From assembly GCF_003846175.1 (NCBI RefSeq), contig NZ_ML123045.1, forward strand, positions 3,012 through 67,011: DNA of 64,000 bases, read 5' to 3'. The stretch comes from Streptomyces sp. ADI95-17 (GTDB lineage Bacteria > Actinomycetota > Actinomycetes > Streptomycetales > Streptomycetaceae). The notes beneath the pieces were generated by a model. The model was not told the origin of the DNA. It worked only from the letters and a program-made list of their open reading frames with translations, and ran no database searches. Of the stretch, positions 17,211 to 25,810 are shown piece by piece (position 1 is the stretch's first letter; every line of letters begins with the position of its first letter). Both the position numbers and the translations under genes were made by a program.

Positions 17211-18452
17211 GTGCCGCGCCAGCGACGGACCGGGGGAGTGGAGAGACCGAGCCTGCGCGGTGTGGCCGCCGCCACGACCTCTCTCCTGGCGCTCGTCGCC
17301 ACCTCCCTCGTCGCCGGGCCCGCCGTGGCCGCCACCGGAGAAGCGGGCCCCTGCGCCCTGCCCCGGACCGAGGCGCACCACTCGCTCGGCGTCAGCGACT
17401 GGAACGGTGCCTACCCCCGCCCCGACCACGCCCTCGACGCGGTCATGGTCTTCCTCTCCTTCCCGGACCACCGTCCCGCGGTCACCCCCGCCCAGCTCAC
17501 CGCCGACTACTTCCCCGCCACCAGCCAGTTCTTCCGGCGCGCCTCGTACGGGAAGTTCGACCTGCGCCCGCACCCGATGCGGCAGTGGATCCAGATGCCG
17601 AAGACCTCCGACCAGTACGGCATACGACGCGACTGGGACAACGAGCGCCGCAGCAGCTATCTGCGCGACGCCGTCGCCACCGCCGACCCGAAGATCGACT
17701 TCTCCCGGTACGACATCGTCTATCTGATCGCCGACCCCGACGCCCCCGGCGTCGACTCCGATGCCACCAAGGTCGTCAACTTCGACCAGCCGCTGCGCGC
17801 CGACGGCACGGACATCCGCCGCGTCGTCACCGTCTTCGAACAGCACCCGCCGGACCACAACGTGCTGGCCCACGAGACCGGGCACGTCTTCGACCTGCCG
17901 GACCTCTACCACCGGCCGTCCGACGGCAAGGGCGACTGGGACACCTACGTCGGCGACTGGGACGTGATGGGCAGCCAGTTCGGACTCGCGCCGGACTTCT
18001 TCGGCTGGCACAAGTGGAAGCTGGGCTGGCTGGACCGCAGACAGGTGATCTGCGTCCAGAGCAGCCGGCACATCACCCTGGAACCGATGGCCGCCGTGCC
18101 CGAGCCCGGCGCCTCCATCGGCACCCGGCTCGCGGTGATCAGGACCGGCGAGAACAGCGCCGTGGCCATCGAGGCCCGCAGCGCCACCGGCAACGACAGC
18201 ACGACGTGCACCGAGGGGGTCCTGCTCTACCGGGTGCGCAACGAAACCCCGTCCGGCGGCGGCCCGGTCGAGGTGCTCGACACCCACCCCCGCACCGACG
18301 CCTGCTGGGACCGCTCGGTCTACGCGCCGCTGGCGGACGCCCCGCTGCGGGTCGGCGAGACATACAGCATCCCCGGCGGGCGCACGAAGGTCGAGGTCGC
18401 CGACCGGACGCCGTCGGGCGCCTGGACCGTCCGGATCACCACCGGAACGTAG
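17211..18452 (+). CDS. secreted M6-family-like zinc metalloprotease
   Basis: GTG 17211 is chosen because GGAGG (17201-17205) lies 5 nt upstream; ATG 17178 would add 11 residues without a ribosome site. 413 aa. A long signal peptide with hydrophobic ATTSLLALVATSLVAGPAVA (cleavage near residue 40) shows export. The zinc motif is HETGH (about 221-225) in NVLAHETGHVFDLPDLYH, followed by GDWDVMGS (Met-turn-like) as in immune-inhibitor-A/M6 proteases. Four to five Cys residues in the C-terminal half may form disulfides. The enzyme probably degrades proteins outside the cell. A strong hairpin terminator follows. Confidence 0.88.
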   Translation: MPRQRRTGGVERPSLRGVAAATTSLLALVATSLVAGPAVAATGEAGPCALPRTEAHHSLGVSDWNGAYPRPDHALDAVMVFLSFPDHRPAVTPAQLTADYFPATSQFFRRASYGKFDLRPHPMRQWIQMPKTSDQYGIRRDWDNERRSSYLRDAVATADPKIDFSRYDIVYLIADPDAPGVDSDATKVVNFDQPLRADGTDIRRVVTVFEQHPPDHNVLAHETGHVFDLPDLYHRPSDGKGDWDTYVGDWDVMGSQFGLAPDFFGWHKWKLGWLDRRQVICVQSSRHITLEPMAAVPEPGASIGTRLAVIRTGENSAVAIEARSATGNDSTTCTEGVLLYRVRNETPSGGGPVEVLDTHPRTDACWDRSVYAPLADAPLRVGETYSIPGGRTKVEVADRTPSGAWTVRITTGT

Positions 18453-18472
18453 GGGCCCGCCCCGAGAACGAA

Positions 18473-18502
18473 GAAACCCCCTCGCTCTCGCGAGGGGGTT
18501 TC
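18473..18502. terminator. bidirectional hairpin between the M6 protease gene and tRNA-Lys copy 2
   Basis: Perfect 13-bp arms GAAACCCCCTCGC / GCGAGGGGGTTTC with a TCTC loop. T-rich sequence lies on both sides, so it can end the protease transcript (plus) and the tRNA transcript (minus). Confidence 0.88.
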
Positions 18503-18512
18503 TCCCGTCTGT

Positions 18513-18585
18513 GCGCCGCCAGGGACTCGAACCCCGGACCCGCTGATTAAGAGTCAGCTGCTCTAACCAACTGAGCTAGCGGCGC
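18513..18585 (-). tRNA. tRNA-Lys (anticodon CUU), copy 2
   Basis: 73 nt, identical to the tRNA at 7270-7342, including several flanking bases on each side. Its 5' end overlaps the last 10 bp of the upstream prim-pol-like gene: the TAG stop of that gene is made of tRNA bases 8-10. Confidence 0.97.
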
Positions 18586-19289
18586 CTGCTGACGTCGTAG
18601 ACATTAGCATCCGGATCGGCGGTAGGAAAAATCGAATTCCTGGCCGCCGACGAGGGCGCAGACCTGGTCACCCGCACACAGGCCCAGAGCAGTACGTCGG
18701 GGCCCGGCAGCCAGGGGCTGCGGGTGTCGGGGGCGACCAGCCAGCGGGGGCCGGGCGTGGTGGAGGTGCAGGTCAGGGGCGGGACGGTCACCGCGTCCCC
18801 GGTGCCGTGGCAGAGCAGCGGCGGCACCTTGCTGTCACCGTCGACCCCGTCGTCGTGCCCGCGCGGGCCCATGGCGGCCCGGGGCTCGGGGCCGCCGCCC
18901 CACTCCTCCCAGTCGAGCAGCGAGGGGAGTCGCTGGGCGGTGCCGGGCGAGGCGAACAGCAGCATCCGGCCGCGGTGCGTGGCCACCGGCCCGGAGCCGG
19001 GGCCGTCGGACCACAGGTGCTCCAGCATCCGGCGCCCGAACAGAGTGGGCACGTTCACCACGTCGAAGGCCGACCCGCACGGCAGCACCCCGGGCGAGGA
19101 GGGGTGGGCCTCCCACTGGGCCAGGGTGCTGCGCGGATACGCGGCGGCGCCGGCCAGCCAGGCGGCACCGGCCGCCGTGACGTGTGCCGTCTGGTTCGTG
19201 GCCTGGTTCCGCAGAACGGCGAAGAGGTCGGCGCTCTGGTGGGCGTCGCCGTGGTGCAGGGTCGATTCGTCTGGCAGCCATGCGGTCAT
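18576..19289 (-). CDS. prim-pol-like (bifunctional DNA primase/polymerase N-terminal) protein, probably degenerate
   Basis: 237 aa. It resembles the small Streptomyces proteins annotated as bifunctional DNA primase/polymerase: VTAAGAAWLAGAAAYPRSTLAQWEAHPSSPGVLPCGSAFDVVNVP and LLDWEEWGGG. The usual metal-binding DxD motif of archaeo-eukaryotic primases is not evident (only FDVV remains), so catalytic activity is doubtful. The reading frame ends inside the tRNA-Lys gene. It is the first of five genes on the minus strand between 24.1 and 18.6 kb that have DNA-repair-like features at the other end; whether it works with them is unknown. Confidence 0.6.
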   Translation of the reverse strand: MTAWLPDESTLHHGDAHQSADLFAVLRNQATNQTAHVTAAGAAWLAGAAAYPRSTLAQWEAHPSSPGVLPCGSAFDVVNVPTLFGRRMLEHLWSDGPGSGPVATHRGRMLLFASPGTAQRLPSLLDWEEWGGGPEPRAAMGPRGHDDGVDGDSKVPPLLCHGTGDAVTVPPLTCTSTTPGPRWLVAPDTRSPWLPGPDVLLWACVRVTRSAPSSAARNSIFPTADPDANVYDVSRRR

Positions 19290-19453
19290 GCCGACATATC
19301 TACCGGGAGTGATCGAGCGGATTCCGAGAGTTGCCGGAAACCGGGACAGGTCAGGGTGAGGAGGAGTATCTTGCGCCCGGGCATATGCCAGCGGTTCTAC
19401 CCGGAGTCAGGACCGGCCGGGCCGGGCGGCCCGGCCCCGGGTCCCTGCGGCTG

Positions 19454-19795
19454 TCAGGGGGCGGCACCGCCCAGCAGGCTCCGGCCGAACTCGACCATCT
19501 TCTTGGCGTAGTCCTCGGTCCACTGCGCACGCTGGGCGATGTCCGCGGTCGTGAGCCGGTCGAACCGGCGCGGATCGGCGAGCTGGGCGGCGGCGATCGC
19601 CTGGAACTCGACCGCACGGTCGGTCGCGGCACGGAACGCCAGGGACAGCTCGGTGGCGCGGGACAGCAACTCCTTCGGATCGTCCATCGACTCCAGATCG
19701 AAGAAGTGCTCGGGATCGGCGACGGCGGCCGACGGCTCGAAGAGCAGGGGCGCGGGGCGCAGCCGCTGCTGCTCGTTCCGCTCGGGTTGTGGCAT
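19454..19795 (-). CDS. conserved-looking small soluble protein of unknown function
   Basis: 113 aa. Start ATG 19795 has AAGGAGGAAACACC directly upstream, a near-perfect ribosome site. The sequence is mostly helical and charged (DPKELLSRATELSLAFRAATDRAVEFQAIAAAQLADPRRFDRLTTADIAQRAQWTEDYAKKMVEFGRSLL), without Cys or membrane segments. It lies between the helicase-nuclease operon and the prim-pol-like gene on the same strand. I do not recognise the family. Confidence 0.75.
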   Translation of the reverse strand: MPQPERNEQQRLRPAPLLFEPSAAVADPEHFFDLESMDDPKELLSRATELSLAFRAATDRAVEFQAIAAAQLADPRRFDRLTTADIAQRAQWTEDYAKKMVEFGRSLLGGAAP

Positions 19796-19898
19796 GTGGT
19801 GTTTCCTCCTTGGACGGGCCCGATGGCCACCCTCCATTGTCCAACGTCCCGCAAGAGGGCCCGGAGGGACGGTCAGGGCGCCGGAGCAGGCGCGGCGG

Positions 19899-21233
19899 TC
19901 ACGGGCGCCAGGTGACCCGGTGTTCCGCCAGATGCGCCAGCACCGAATGGTTCGCCTCCCAGCCGTCCGGGAACTTCACCGTGACGCCCAGCTGGACCGG
20001 CTCCGTGGACGGGTGCTCGTCCAGCAGTTCGGTGACGCCCGCCCGGCAGACCACGATGCAGGCGTGCCGGTGGCGCGAGGCCAGTACGCAGAGCCGGCCC
20101 GTCTCCAGGTGGAAGGCGGTGGCGTCCGGGCGGCCGGAGAGCGGGTGCAGCACCACCGTCACATCGAACTCGCGGCCCTGGAGCCGGTTCGCCGTGTCCA
20201 CCGCGACGCCCGTCACCCCCAGCTCCGCGAGCGCCGCCCGTACCGCCGCGGCCTGGTCGCGGTGGGCGGTGCCGACCGCGACCCGGTCCGCCGTCACCGG
20301 GACCGGGTCCGGCGAGCGCTCGCTCGTCGCCGCGCCGCCCCGGTCCAGCAGCCGGCGCACCACCAGGGCCACCGCGCGTACCGCCTCCGGGTCGGTGCGC
20401 GGGGTGTGCCTGGCCGGGAGTTCGAGCAGGCCCCAGCCGGACTCCGCGGCCTCGTCCAGCACCCGGTCGGGGGCCGAGCCGTCGGACGCGACGCCGAACG
20501 ACAGCCGCCGGTCGCCGTGGTCCGTACCGCTGCGGAACGGGGTGTACGGGTAGAACGCGTCCGAGACCAGCGGCGCGGCGGAGGCGGGCAGCCGCCACGA
20601 CACCGGCAGCCGGTGCTGGGGCAGCCGGGGATTGTGCGCGAGGAGAGTGGAGACGGCGCTCGCGGACGGGTCGTACGAGAGCCCCGCCCACTGGTCCGCG
20701 CCGACGATCGAGAACGGGTCCAGCTGGCCGGGATCGCCGACGAACAGCGCCCGCTCGAAGAGCCCCGCGACGGCCAGCAGCGCGTCCGAACGCATCTGGT
20801 ACGCCTCGTCCACGATCGCGTGGCCCCACGGCTCGACGTTCTTCACGTGCGCCCACTTCGCGGCCGTCGAGATGACCACGTCGAGCCCGGCGAGATCGCC
20901 GGCCTTCGCCGACTTCCGTACGTTGGCCAGGCCGTCCAGCACCTTGTCGTACGGGTCCGTGTCGTTGCTGTGCAGCCGGCCCACCGGAAGCTCCGGGTTC
21001 TTCTCGGCCAGCCGGACCACCAGGTCGTCGACCTGCGCGTTGGTCTGCGCGACCACCATCAACGGATGCCCGGCCGAAGCGAGTTCGAGCGCGGCGCGCA
21101 CCACGAGCGTGGACTTGCCCGCGCCCGGCGGGGAGTCCACAACGATGCCGCGCGACGTACCGCCCAGGGTGTCGGCGAGGATCGCGTCGGTCGCCCGCGC
21201 GGCCTGGGCGCCCGGGTCGAATACGGCCGTCAC
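19899..21233 (-). CDS. superfamily 1 (Upf1/Dna2-type) helicase-like ATPase
   Basis: 444 aa. Helicase motifs are in order: I PPGAGKST (35-42), Ia-like VAQTNAQVDDLV, II IVDEAYQM (DEAY 142-145), III FVGDPGQLDPF (166-173), IV-like SWRLP, V VDTANRLQGREFDVTVV and VI LCVLASRHRHACIVV. The set and order match SF1B 5'-3' helicases of the Upf1/Dna2 group. It is shorter than those proteins and lacks an obvious 1B β-barrel. Its start overlaps the stop of the 536-aa gene by 4 bp, so it is translated as part of a three-gene operon with a Cas4/RecB-like nuclease. The likely role is DNA end processing or repair (inference). Confidence 0.8.
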   Translation of the reverse strand: MTAVFDPGAQAARATDAILADTLGGTSRGIVVDSPPGAGKSTLVVRAALELASAGHPLMVVAQTNAQVDDLVVRLAEKNPELPVGRLHSNDTDPYDKVLDGLANVRKSAKAGDLAGLDVVISTAAKWAHVKNVEPWGHAIVDEAYQMRSDALLAVAGLFERALFVGDPGQLDPFSIVGADQWAGLSYDPSASAVSTLLAHNPRLPQHRLPVSWRLPASAAPLVSDAFYPYTPFRSGTDHGDRRLSFGVASDGSAPDRVLDEAAESGWGLLELPARHTPRTDPEAVRAVALVVRRLLDRGGAATSERSPDPVPVTADRVAVGTAHRDQAAAVRAALAELGVTGVAVDTANRLQGREFDVTVVLHPLSGRPDATAFHLETGRLCVLASRHRHACIVVCRAGVTELLDEHPSTEPVQLGVTVKFPDGWEANHSVLAHLAEHRVTWRP

Positions 21234-22840
21234 AGCAGGTCCTCCGCGGTCACGGGATCGGGGTTCTCGGCATGCCCGGCGGCGGCGCCCGGCGGGCCGC
21301 CGTGTGTCCAGGGCGTCTCCTCCGGGTCCGGCAGCTTCGGGCCGCCGCGCTGATCGTGCTCGAAGAGCGTCCAGGCGATCCGGTCGCCCGGCTCGGGCAC
21401 CGAACCCGGGGCCGGCTCCTTGCTCCGGCCCATCCGGTCGGTGATCCGCAGCACCAGCGGCGGCGCGCCCCCGTCCTCCGGCTCGGCGTACGCCACGAAC
21501 TCGGCGGTCTGCGGCTTGCCGTCCAGCGAGCGGTACACCTTGGTGCGCTCGCCGAGATGCGGGCGCTCGTCCGTACGGACCGTGACCAGCGGGCGCGGCG
21601 AGGGGCGCTTCGACTCGCTGTACGCCATCACCACCTCCGTCACCTCACCGACGAACGCCTCACCTGCCAGCCGCCGCCCGGCCAGCACCAGCAGATCGTC
21701 CAGCGCCTCCTGGGCCTCCAGCTGGGCCTGCGCCGTCTCCCGCGAGGCCAGCTTCTGCGCCGCCGTCACCGCGTCGTCCCGGCGCGGCTGCGGCGGCTCC
21801 CCGGAACGCACCCGGTCCCGGTGACCGGTGAACGACCAGCGGTCCCTGGTCCAGCGGTCCTCGGACCTGGACCCCTCGGGGAGCTCCCTCAGCAGGTCGA
21901 GCCCCCGCCACACCGCGTCCCACGTCGGCCGCATCACGTCGGCCAGCAGCGCCCGGATCTCCCGCTCGGCGGCGGTCAGCTCGCCGAGCCGGGCATCGGC
22001 CGCCAGGCCGTCCTCGGCGGCCGCGAGCGAGGTGCGCGCCCGGTCGTACTTCTCGATGGCGGGCGCCAGCAGCCGGTTGTCGAACGCCGGGTCGGTGGCC
22101 GGACCGGCCGGCGGGCACAGCAGCTGCCCGCCGGCGTCCCGGTCCAGCTCCGCACGGAGCGCCGCCGCAGCCCCCGACTCGCCCGCCGGGGTGTCGATCC
22201 AGGCCAGCAGCGCGCCCAGATGCTGATCCTCCAGGCTGCTCTGCCCGGTCGCCCAGTGCCGGTTCAGCAGATCGGTCGCGGCGAGCAGCAGCGAGGAGCC
22301 GGGCACCCTGGCCCGCTCCCCGTAGTGCGTCAGCCAGCGGCCCAGCAGCGGAACCCGGGCCGGGGCGGGATACGGGGTGTCCGGATCGTCCTCCGCCGTA
22401 CGCCGGAACCGCATCGAGCGGCCCAGCAGCCGCACGAACTCGATGCCCGCCCGGCTGGGCACGACCAGCTGCGGCGCGTCCGCGCACAGCTCGACCTCGA
22501 CCTTGACCTTCTTGCCGGTCTCCGGATCGGTCTCGTTGCGCTCGGCCGGCTCGACGACGTCCTCGTACGCCTCGATGTGCGGCAGCACCGCCTCGGCCAG
22601 CTCGGCGAGGAACGCGAACCGCAGATCCCGGTCGCGCGGCTGCGAGACCGCCAGCAGCCGGGGCGCCTCCCGGTCCGTCCCGACCAGCGCGCCCAGCGGG
22701 GCGCCCGCCTCACCGGCCGTGGTCAGCGGGACCAGGACCAGCGGCCGGTCGGTGAGATGGCGGTGCCGGAACGTCGCCATCGGCTGCGCGAGGCCGCTCT
22801 CCACGGCCTCCAGCCGGGCCAGGGTGCTGATCAGCGACAT
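21230..22840 (-). CDS. 536-aa partner protein of the helicase-nuclease operon, function unknown
   Basis: No catalytic motif recognised. It is rich in charged helices in the middle (ALEKYDRAR..., LASRETAQAQLEAQEALDDLL) and has a β-rich C-terminal part (PLVTVRTDERPHLGERTKVYRSLDGKPQTAEFVAYAE, LVLRITDRMG, PGDRIAWTLFEHDQ). That part could be the OB/β-barrel element missing from the downstream helicase (inference). It overlaps the nuclease gene by 10 bp and the helicase gene by 4 bp, so all three products should be made in fixed ratio and probably form one complex. Confidence 0.7.
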   Translation of the reverse strand: MSLISTLARLEAVESGLAQPMATFRHRHLTDRPLVLVPLTTAGEAGAPLGALVGTDREAPRLLAVSQPRDRDLRFAFLAELAEAVLPHIEAYEDVVEPAERNETDPETGKKVKVEVELCADAPQLVVPSRAGIEFVRLLGRSMRFRRTAEDDPDTPYPAPARVPLLGRWLTHYGERARVPGSSLLLAATDLLNRHWATGQSSLEDQHLGALLAWIDTPAGESGAAAALRAELDRDAGGQLLCPPAGPATDPAFDNRLLAPAIEKYDRARTSLAAAEDGLAADARLGELTAAEREIRALLADVMRPTWDAVWRGLDLLRELPEGSRSEDRWTRDRWSFTGHRDRVRSGEPPQPRRDDAVTAAQKLASRETAQAQLEAQEALDDLLVLAGRRLAGEAFVGEVTEVVMAYSESKRPSPRPLVTVRTDERPHLGERTKVYRSLDGKPQTAEFVAYAEPEDGGAPPLVLRITDRMGRSKEPAPGSVPEPGDRIAWTLFEHDQRGGPKLPDPEETPWTHGGPPGAAAGHAENPDPVTAEDLL

Positions 22841-24093
22841 GCCGGACCGCCCGCCAGCGCCTCGGCGCGCAGGTCCGCCGCGCGCCGCAGGGCCGCGACC
22901 GTCGGGTCCGCCGGGTCGCCCTCCTTGCCCGCGGCCGCCGCCAGCACCTCGCCCACCGTGGTCAGCCCGCCGAGCTCACCGCGCACACTCCGCCCCAGCG
23001 CCTCCACCGCACCGGCCGCACGGGCCTTCGCCCGGCAGTGGAAGGCCAGCTCGCAGGCGGCCAGGCACTCCGGGGCGTACGCCGCGCCGACCGCCTCCAC
23101 CGCGGCGTCGAGCTGCGGCCGGGGGCACTCCGGATCGAAGGTGGTGCCCTCGGGCAGGGCCGCCGCGATGTCCTCGATCCGGGTCAGCCTGGTCAGCTGG
23201 CGGCGGGTGACCGCGCGCTGCTTGCGCACGTCGACGACCGAGGCCGTGGGCAGGTTGGAGAAGTCCTTCGGGCAGACCAGCAGCACCCGGTGGCCGACCT
23301 CGGCGCCCTCGGTCAGCTCCGCGATCCGCTCCAGCGCCAGCACATAGACGGCGGACTGCCGGGCCGCCGCGCCGACCTTCGCCGCGTCGGCCGAGCCGTC
23401 GACCATGGGGAAGGACTTGATCTCGACGACCGTCCACGTGCCGTCGGGGTGCACCACCACCGCGTCCGGCTCCAGATAGGCGGGGGAGCCCGCCACCTCC
23501 AGGGCCAGCGTCGGGTGGTCCAGCAGCGCCCAGCCGCCCGCCGCGGTCGCCTCCCGCAGCGCCAGCGCCGTACGCGCGGCGCGGCCCTCGGGGCCCGCCG
23601 CGGTCAGATCGGGCACCGAGACCTCGTCCGGCGCCGGGCCACCGCCGCCGAGGCGCTCGTACAGCAGCCGCATCAGCTCCGTACCGCCGTCGGCCTTGAC
23701 CCTGGCCTCGAAGGCGTTGCCCCGGACGAGGGCGAACTGCGACTGGCCGAAGGGGGCGGGCGAACCGAGCGCCTCGGCCAGCGCGCCCTTGTCCACCCCG
23801 GCGCCGTCGAGCAGGGCGCGGCGCCGGCAGCCGGGGTTGGCGGCGAGGGCGGCCAGCGCGCGGGCGTCCAGCGGACGCGGTGGGACGGTCGGTCCCCGCA
23901 GCTCAGCGAGCCGCTGCCGGAGCGTCGTCGCCGGCCGTTCCCGCTCCTGCGCGGGCGCCGGGACCGGTCCGGGGTGCGCGACCGGCCGAGGTGTCTGCGT
24001 CGGCCGATGCCGCGGCATCGGTGGAGTCTGCGGAGGTGGTCCGCTGGCCAGGGATTCGCTCACCCGCGGAAGTCTTGCATCCGGCACTGACAA
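22831..24093 (-). CDS. RecB/Cas4-like PD-(D/E)XK nuclease with four-cysteine iron-sulfur motif
   Basis: 420 aa if started at TTG 24093; GTG 24063 or ATG 24018 are equally possible starts, since none has a good ribosome site. Motifs numbered from the longest form: GNAFE (125-129), PD (209-210) in [16 protein letters not shown] (224-226) in VVEIKSF, and QSAVY (246-250), the QxxxY motif of RecB-family exonucleases. C89 (NPGCRRR) plus C343-x3-C347-x5-C353 ([12 protein letters not shown]) match the split four-Cys [4Fe-4S] arrangement of AddB, Cas4 and Dna2. The N-terminal ~75 residues are Pro-rich and disordered and overlap the end of the PAP2 gene in another frame. Together with the downstream SF1 helicase this resembles Dna2 split over subunits. 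Confidence 0.82.
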   Translation of the reverse strand: MSVPDARLPRVSESLASGPPPQTPPMPRHRPTQTPRPVAHPGPVPAPAQERERPATTLRQRLAELRGPTVPPRPLDARALAALAANPGCRRRALLDGAGVDKGALAEALGSPAPFGQSQFALVRGNAFEARVKADGGTELMRLLYERLGGGGPAPDEVSVPDLTAAGPEGRAARTALALREATAAGGWALLDHPTLALEVAGSPAYLEPDAVVVHPDGTWTVVEIKSFPMVDGSADAAKVGAAARQSAVYVLALERIAELTEGAEVGHRVLLVCPKDFSNLPTASVVDVRKQRAVTRRQLTRLTRIEDIAAALPEGTTFDPECPRPQLDAAVEAVGAAYAPECLAACELAFHCRAKARAAGAVEALGRSVRGELGGLTTVGEVLAAAAGKEGDPADPTVAALRRAADLRAEALAGGPACR

Positions 24094-24895
24094 TCGGGGA
24101 CTTCGCTCCCGGGGCGATCCGCGGGAAGCGGGCGCCGACCCGGTCCCGGACCCGGTCCGCGAGACGCATCACGGGCCGGGCCAGCAGGGCTCCGACGCCC
24201 ATCACGGCGGCGCCCGCGACCGCGTCGAGGAGGTAGTGGTTGGCCGTGCCCATCACCACGAACGTGGTGATCAGGGGGTAGGCGACGCCCGCGGCCCGGA
24301 CGTACGGGTTCTTGCTGTGGCGCCACAGCAGGATTCCGCACCAGAGCGCCCAGCCGACGTGCAGGCTCGGCATCGCCGCGTACTGGTTGGTCATCCCGCC
24401 CATGCCGCGCGGGGCGCTGGCCTCCGTGCCCCACCAGCCGTACGAGCTGTACTGGGCCATCGTGTCGACGAAGCCGTACCGGGCCTCCAGCAGCCGGGGC
24501 GGGCAGGTCGGCAGCAGCGTGAAGCCGATCAGACCGAGCAGCGTGGAGGTCATCAGCCAGGTGCGGGCCCGGCGGTACACCTCCTGGCGGCGGCGGAAGA
24601 GCCAGATCAGGACGGCAGGGGTGACGAGGTAGTGCAGGGACGCGTACGCGAAGTCGGAGGGTATGCCTATCGAGGGGTGCGCGGTGAGCAGCCGGTTGAG
24701 CGGGTGTTCGAGGTTGATGTGGAGCGTCTGCTCCAGGCTCAGGATGCTCAGGCCGTGGTCGATGGCGGTGGACACGTCACCGCGCGCCACCAGCCGGCCC
24801 GCCGAGTAGGCCCCGTACACCAGGGCCAGCAGGGGCAGCTCGGTCCACCAACGGGGCCTCGGGCGCGGCACGGGTGCGGTGCTGGCATGCTGCAT
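23903..24895 (-). CDS. PAP2-family membrane phosphatase / lipid phosphotransferase
   Basis: 330 aa from ATG 24895 (GGAGAG 7 nt upstream). It has about six transmembrane helices. The PAP2 motifs are visible as [19 protein letters not shown] and [17 protein letters not shown] (catalytic His in SLH and NHY, with Asp). A conserved [17 protein letters not shown] segment places it near the inositolphosphotransferase-like Streptomyces PAP2 proteins. The last ~60 residues are Ala/Gly/Thr-rich and overlap the N-terminal coding region of the nuclease gene by up to 191 bp in a different frame. The lipid substrate is unknown. Confidence 0.88.
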   Translation of the reverse strand: MQHASTAPVPRPRPRWWTELPLLALVYGAYSAGRLVARGDVSTAIDHGLSILSLEQTLHINLEHPLNRLLTAHPSIGIPSDFAYASLHYLVTPAVLIWLFRRRQEVYRRARTWLMTSTLLGLIGFTLLPTCPPRLLEARYGFVDTMAQYSSYGWWGTEASAPRGMGGMTNQYAAMPSLHVGWALWCGILLWRHSKNPYVRAAGVAYPLITTFVVMGTANHYLLDAVAGAAVMGVGALLARPVMRLADRVRDRVGARFPRIAPGAKSPIVSAGCKTSAGERIPGQRTTSADSTDAAASADADTSAGRAPRTGPGARAGAGTAGDDAPAAAR

Positions 24896-25141
24896 CCGGA
24901 AGCTCTCCATCATGTGTTCATGCGACCGACGGCGGGCGTTCAACCGTACGGTGTGGATCGGTCGGGGTTCCCCCGGGGTCCGTTCCGGGGCCCCGTGCGC
25001 GCAGAGATTTCTCCGCGCAGAGTGGGACGCCGGCCGGGCCCGGGAGGTTGCCTCGCGATCATGTGCGAGATGATGGGAAAACCGGATGATCCGCCGCGTC
25101 CCGATCTCCGGCCTCAGATTCTCAGTTCAGGGAGAGCCGTC

Positions 25142-25738
25142 ATGGCACCGCGTATCCTGCTCGCCCGGCACGGCCAGACCGAATGGTCCGTCAAGGGCAA
25201 TCACACCGGCAGGACGGACATCCCGCTGCTCGACACCGGCCGTGCGGGCGCGAAGCTCCTCGGCGAACGGCTGCGGCGCGGGCCGTGGGCGCAGCTGCCG
25301 GGCCTCGAAGTGCGCACCAGCCCGCTGGTACGCGCCAGGGAGACCTGCGAGATCGCGGGATTCGGGGACCGGGCCGAGCCGTGGGACGCGCTCATGGAGT
25401 GGGACTACGGGGCGTACGAGGGAATGACCCCGGCCGAGATCAAGGCGATCCGCCCGGACTGGTTCATCTGGCGCGACGGGGTGCCGGAGGGCGAGACCCT
25501 GGCCGAGCTGTCCGCCCGTGCCGACGAGATCGTGGCATGGGCCCGCTCCGCCGACCGCGATGTGCTGGTCTTCGCCCACGGCCACATCCTGCGGGCGCTG
25601 GGCGCGCGGTGGCTCGGCGAGGACGTGTCGTTCGCGGCGCGCGTCCGGCTCGATCCCACGTCGCTGTCGGTTCTGGGGTGGGCGTACGGCGCACCCGCGA
25701 TCGAGCGCTGGAACGACACCGGCCACCTGGACCGGTAG
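25142..25738 (+). CDS. histidine phosphatase family protein (phosphoglycerate-mutase-like)
   Basis: 198 aa from ATG 25142 with GGGAGAG upstream. RHGQTEW (9-15, catalytic His10), [47 protein letters not shown] and [16 protein letters not shown] (second His) are the complete set of this superfamily. It is probably a cytosolic phosphatase, acid-phosphatase or PGM-like. It is divergent from the PAP2 gene (246 bp). The last codons (NDTGHLDR) lie in a sequence that recurs 60 bp downstream. Confidence 0.92.
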   Translation: MAPRILLARHGQTEWSVKGNHTGRTDIPLLDTGRAGAKLLGERLRRGPWAQLPGLEVRTSPLVRARETCEIAGFGDRAEPWDALMEWDYGAYEGMTPAEIKAIRPDWFIWRDGVPEGETLAELSARADEIVAWARSADRDVLVFAHGHILRALGARWLGEDVSFAARVRLDPTSLSVLGWAYGAPAIERWNDTGHLDR

Positions 25739-25797
25739 GCCGCCGGGAGCCACGTGGCGGTCCGGCGCCGGAGCGACACCGGCCACCTGGACCGGCG
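25713..25797 (+). repeat. 22-bp direct repeat at the end of the histidine phosphatase gene
   Basis: CGACACCGGCCACCTGGACCGG occurs at the very 3' end of the gene and again about 59 bp downstream, past the stop codon. It looks like a local duplication of the gene's tail. Confidence 0.75.
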
Positions 25798-25810
25798 GAC
25801 CGGACGCGTC

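Noticed and set aside
7270..18585. Direct tRNA-Lys copies as attachment sites of an 11-kb mobile element
   Set aside because: Both copies are full length and functional-looking, and the enclosed genes are metabolic and regulatory with no integrase or transfer gene.
22831..24093. Cas4-like nuclease as sign of a CRISPR locus
   Set aside because: No repeats, Cas1/Cas2 or effector genes nearby; the tight operon with an SF1B helicase points to Dna2-like DNA processing.
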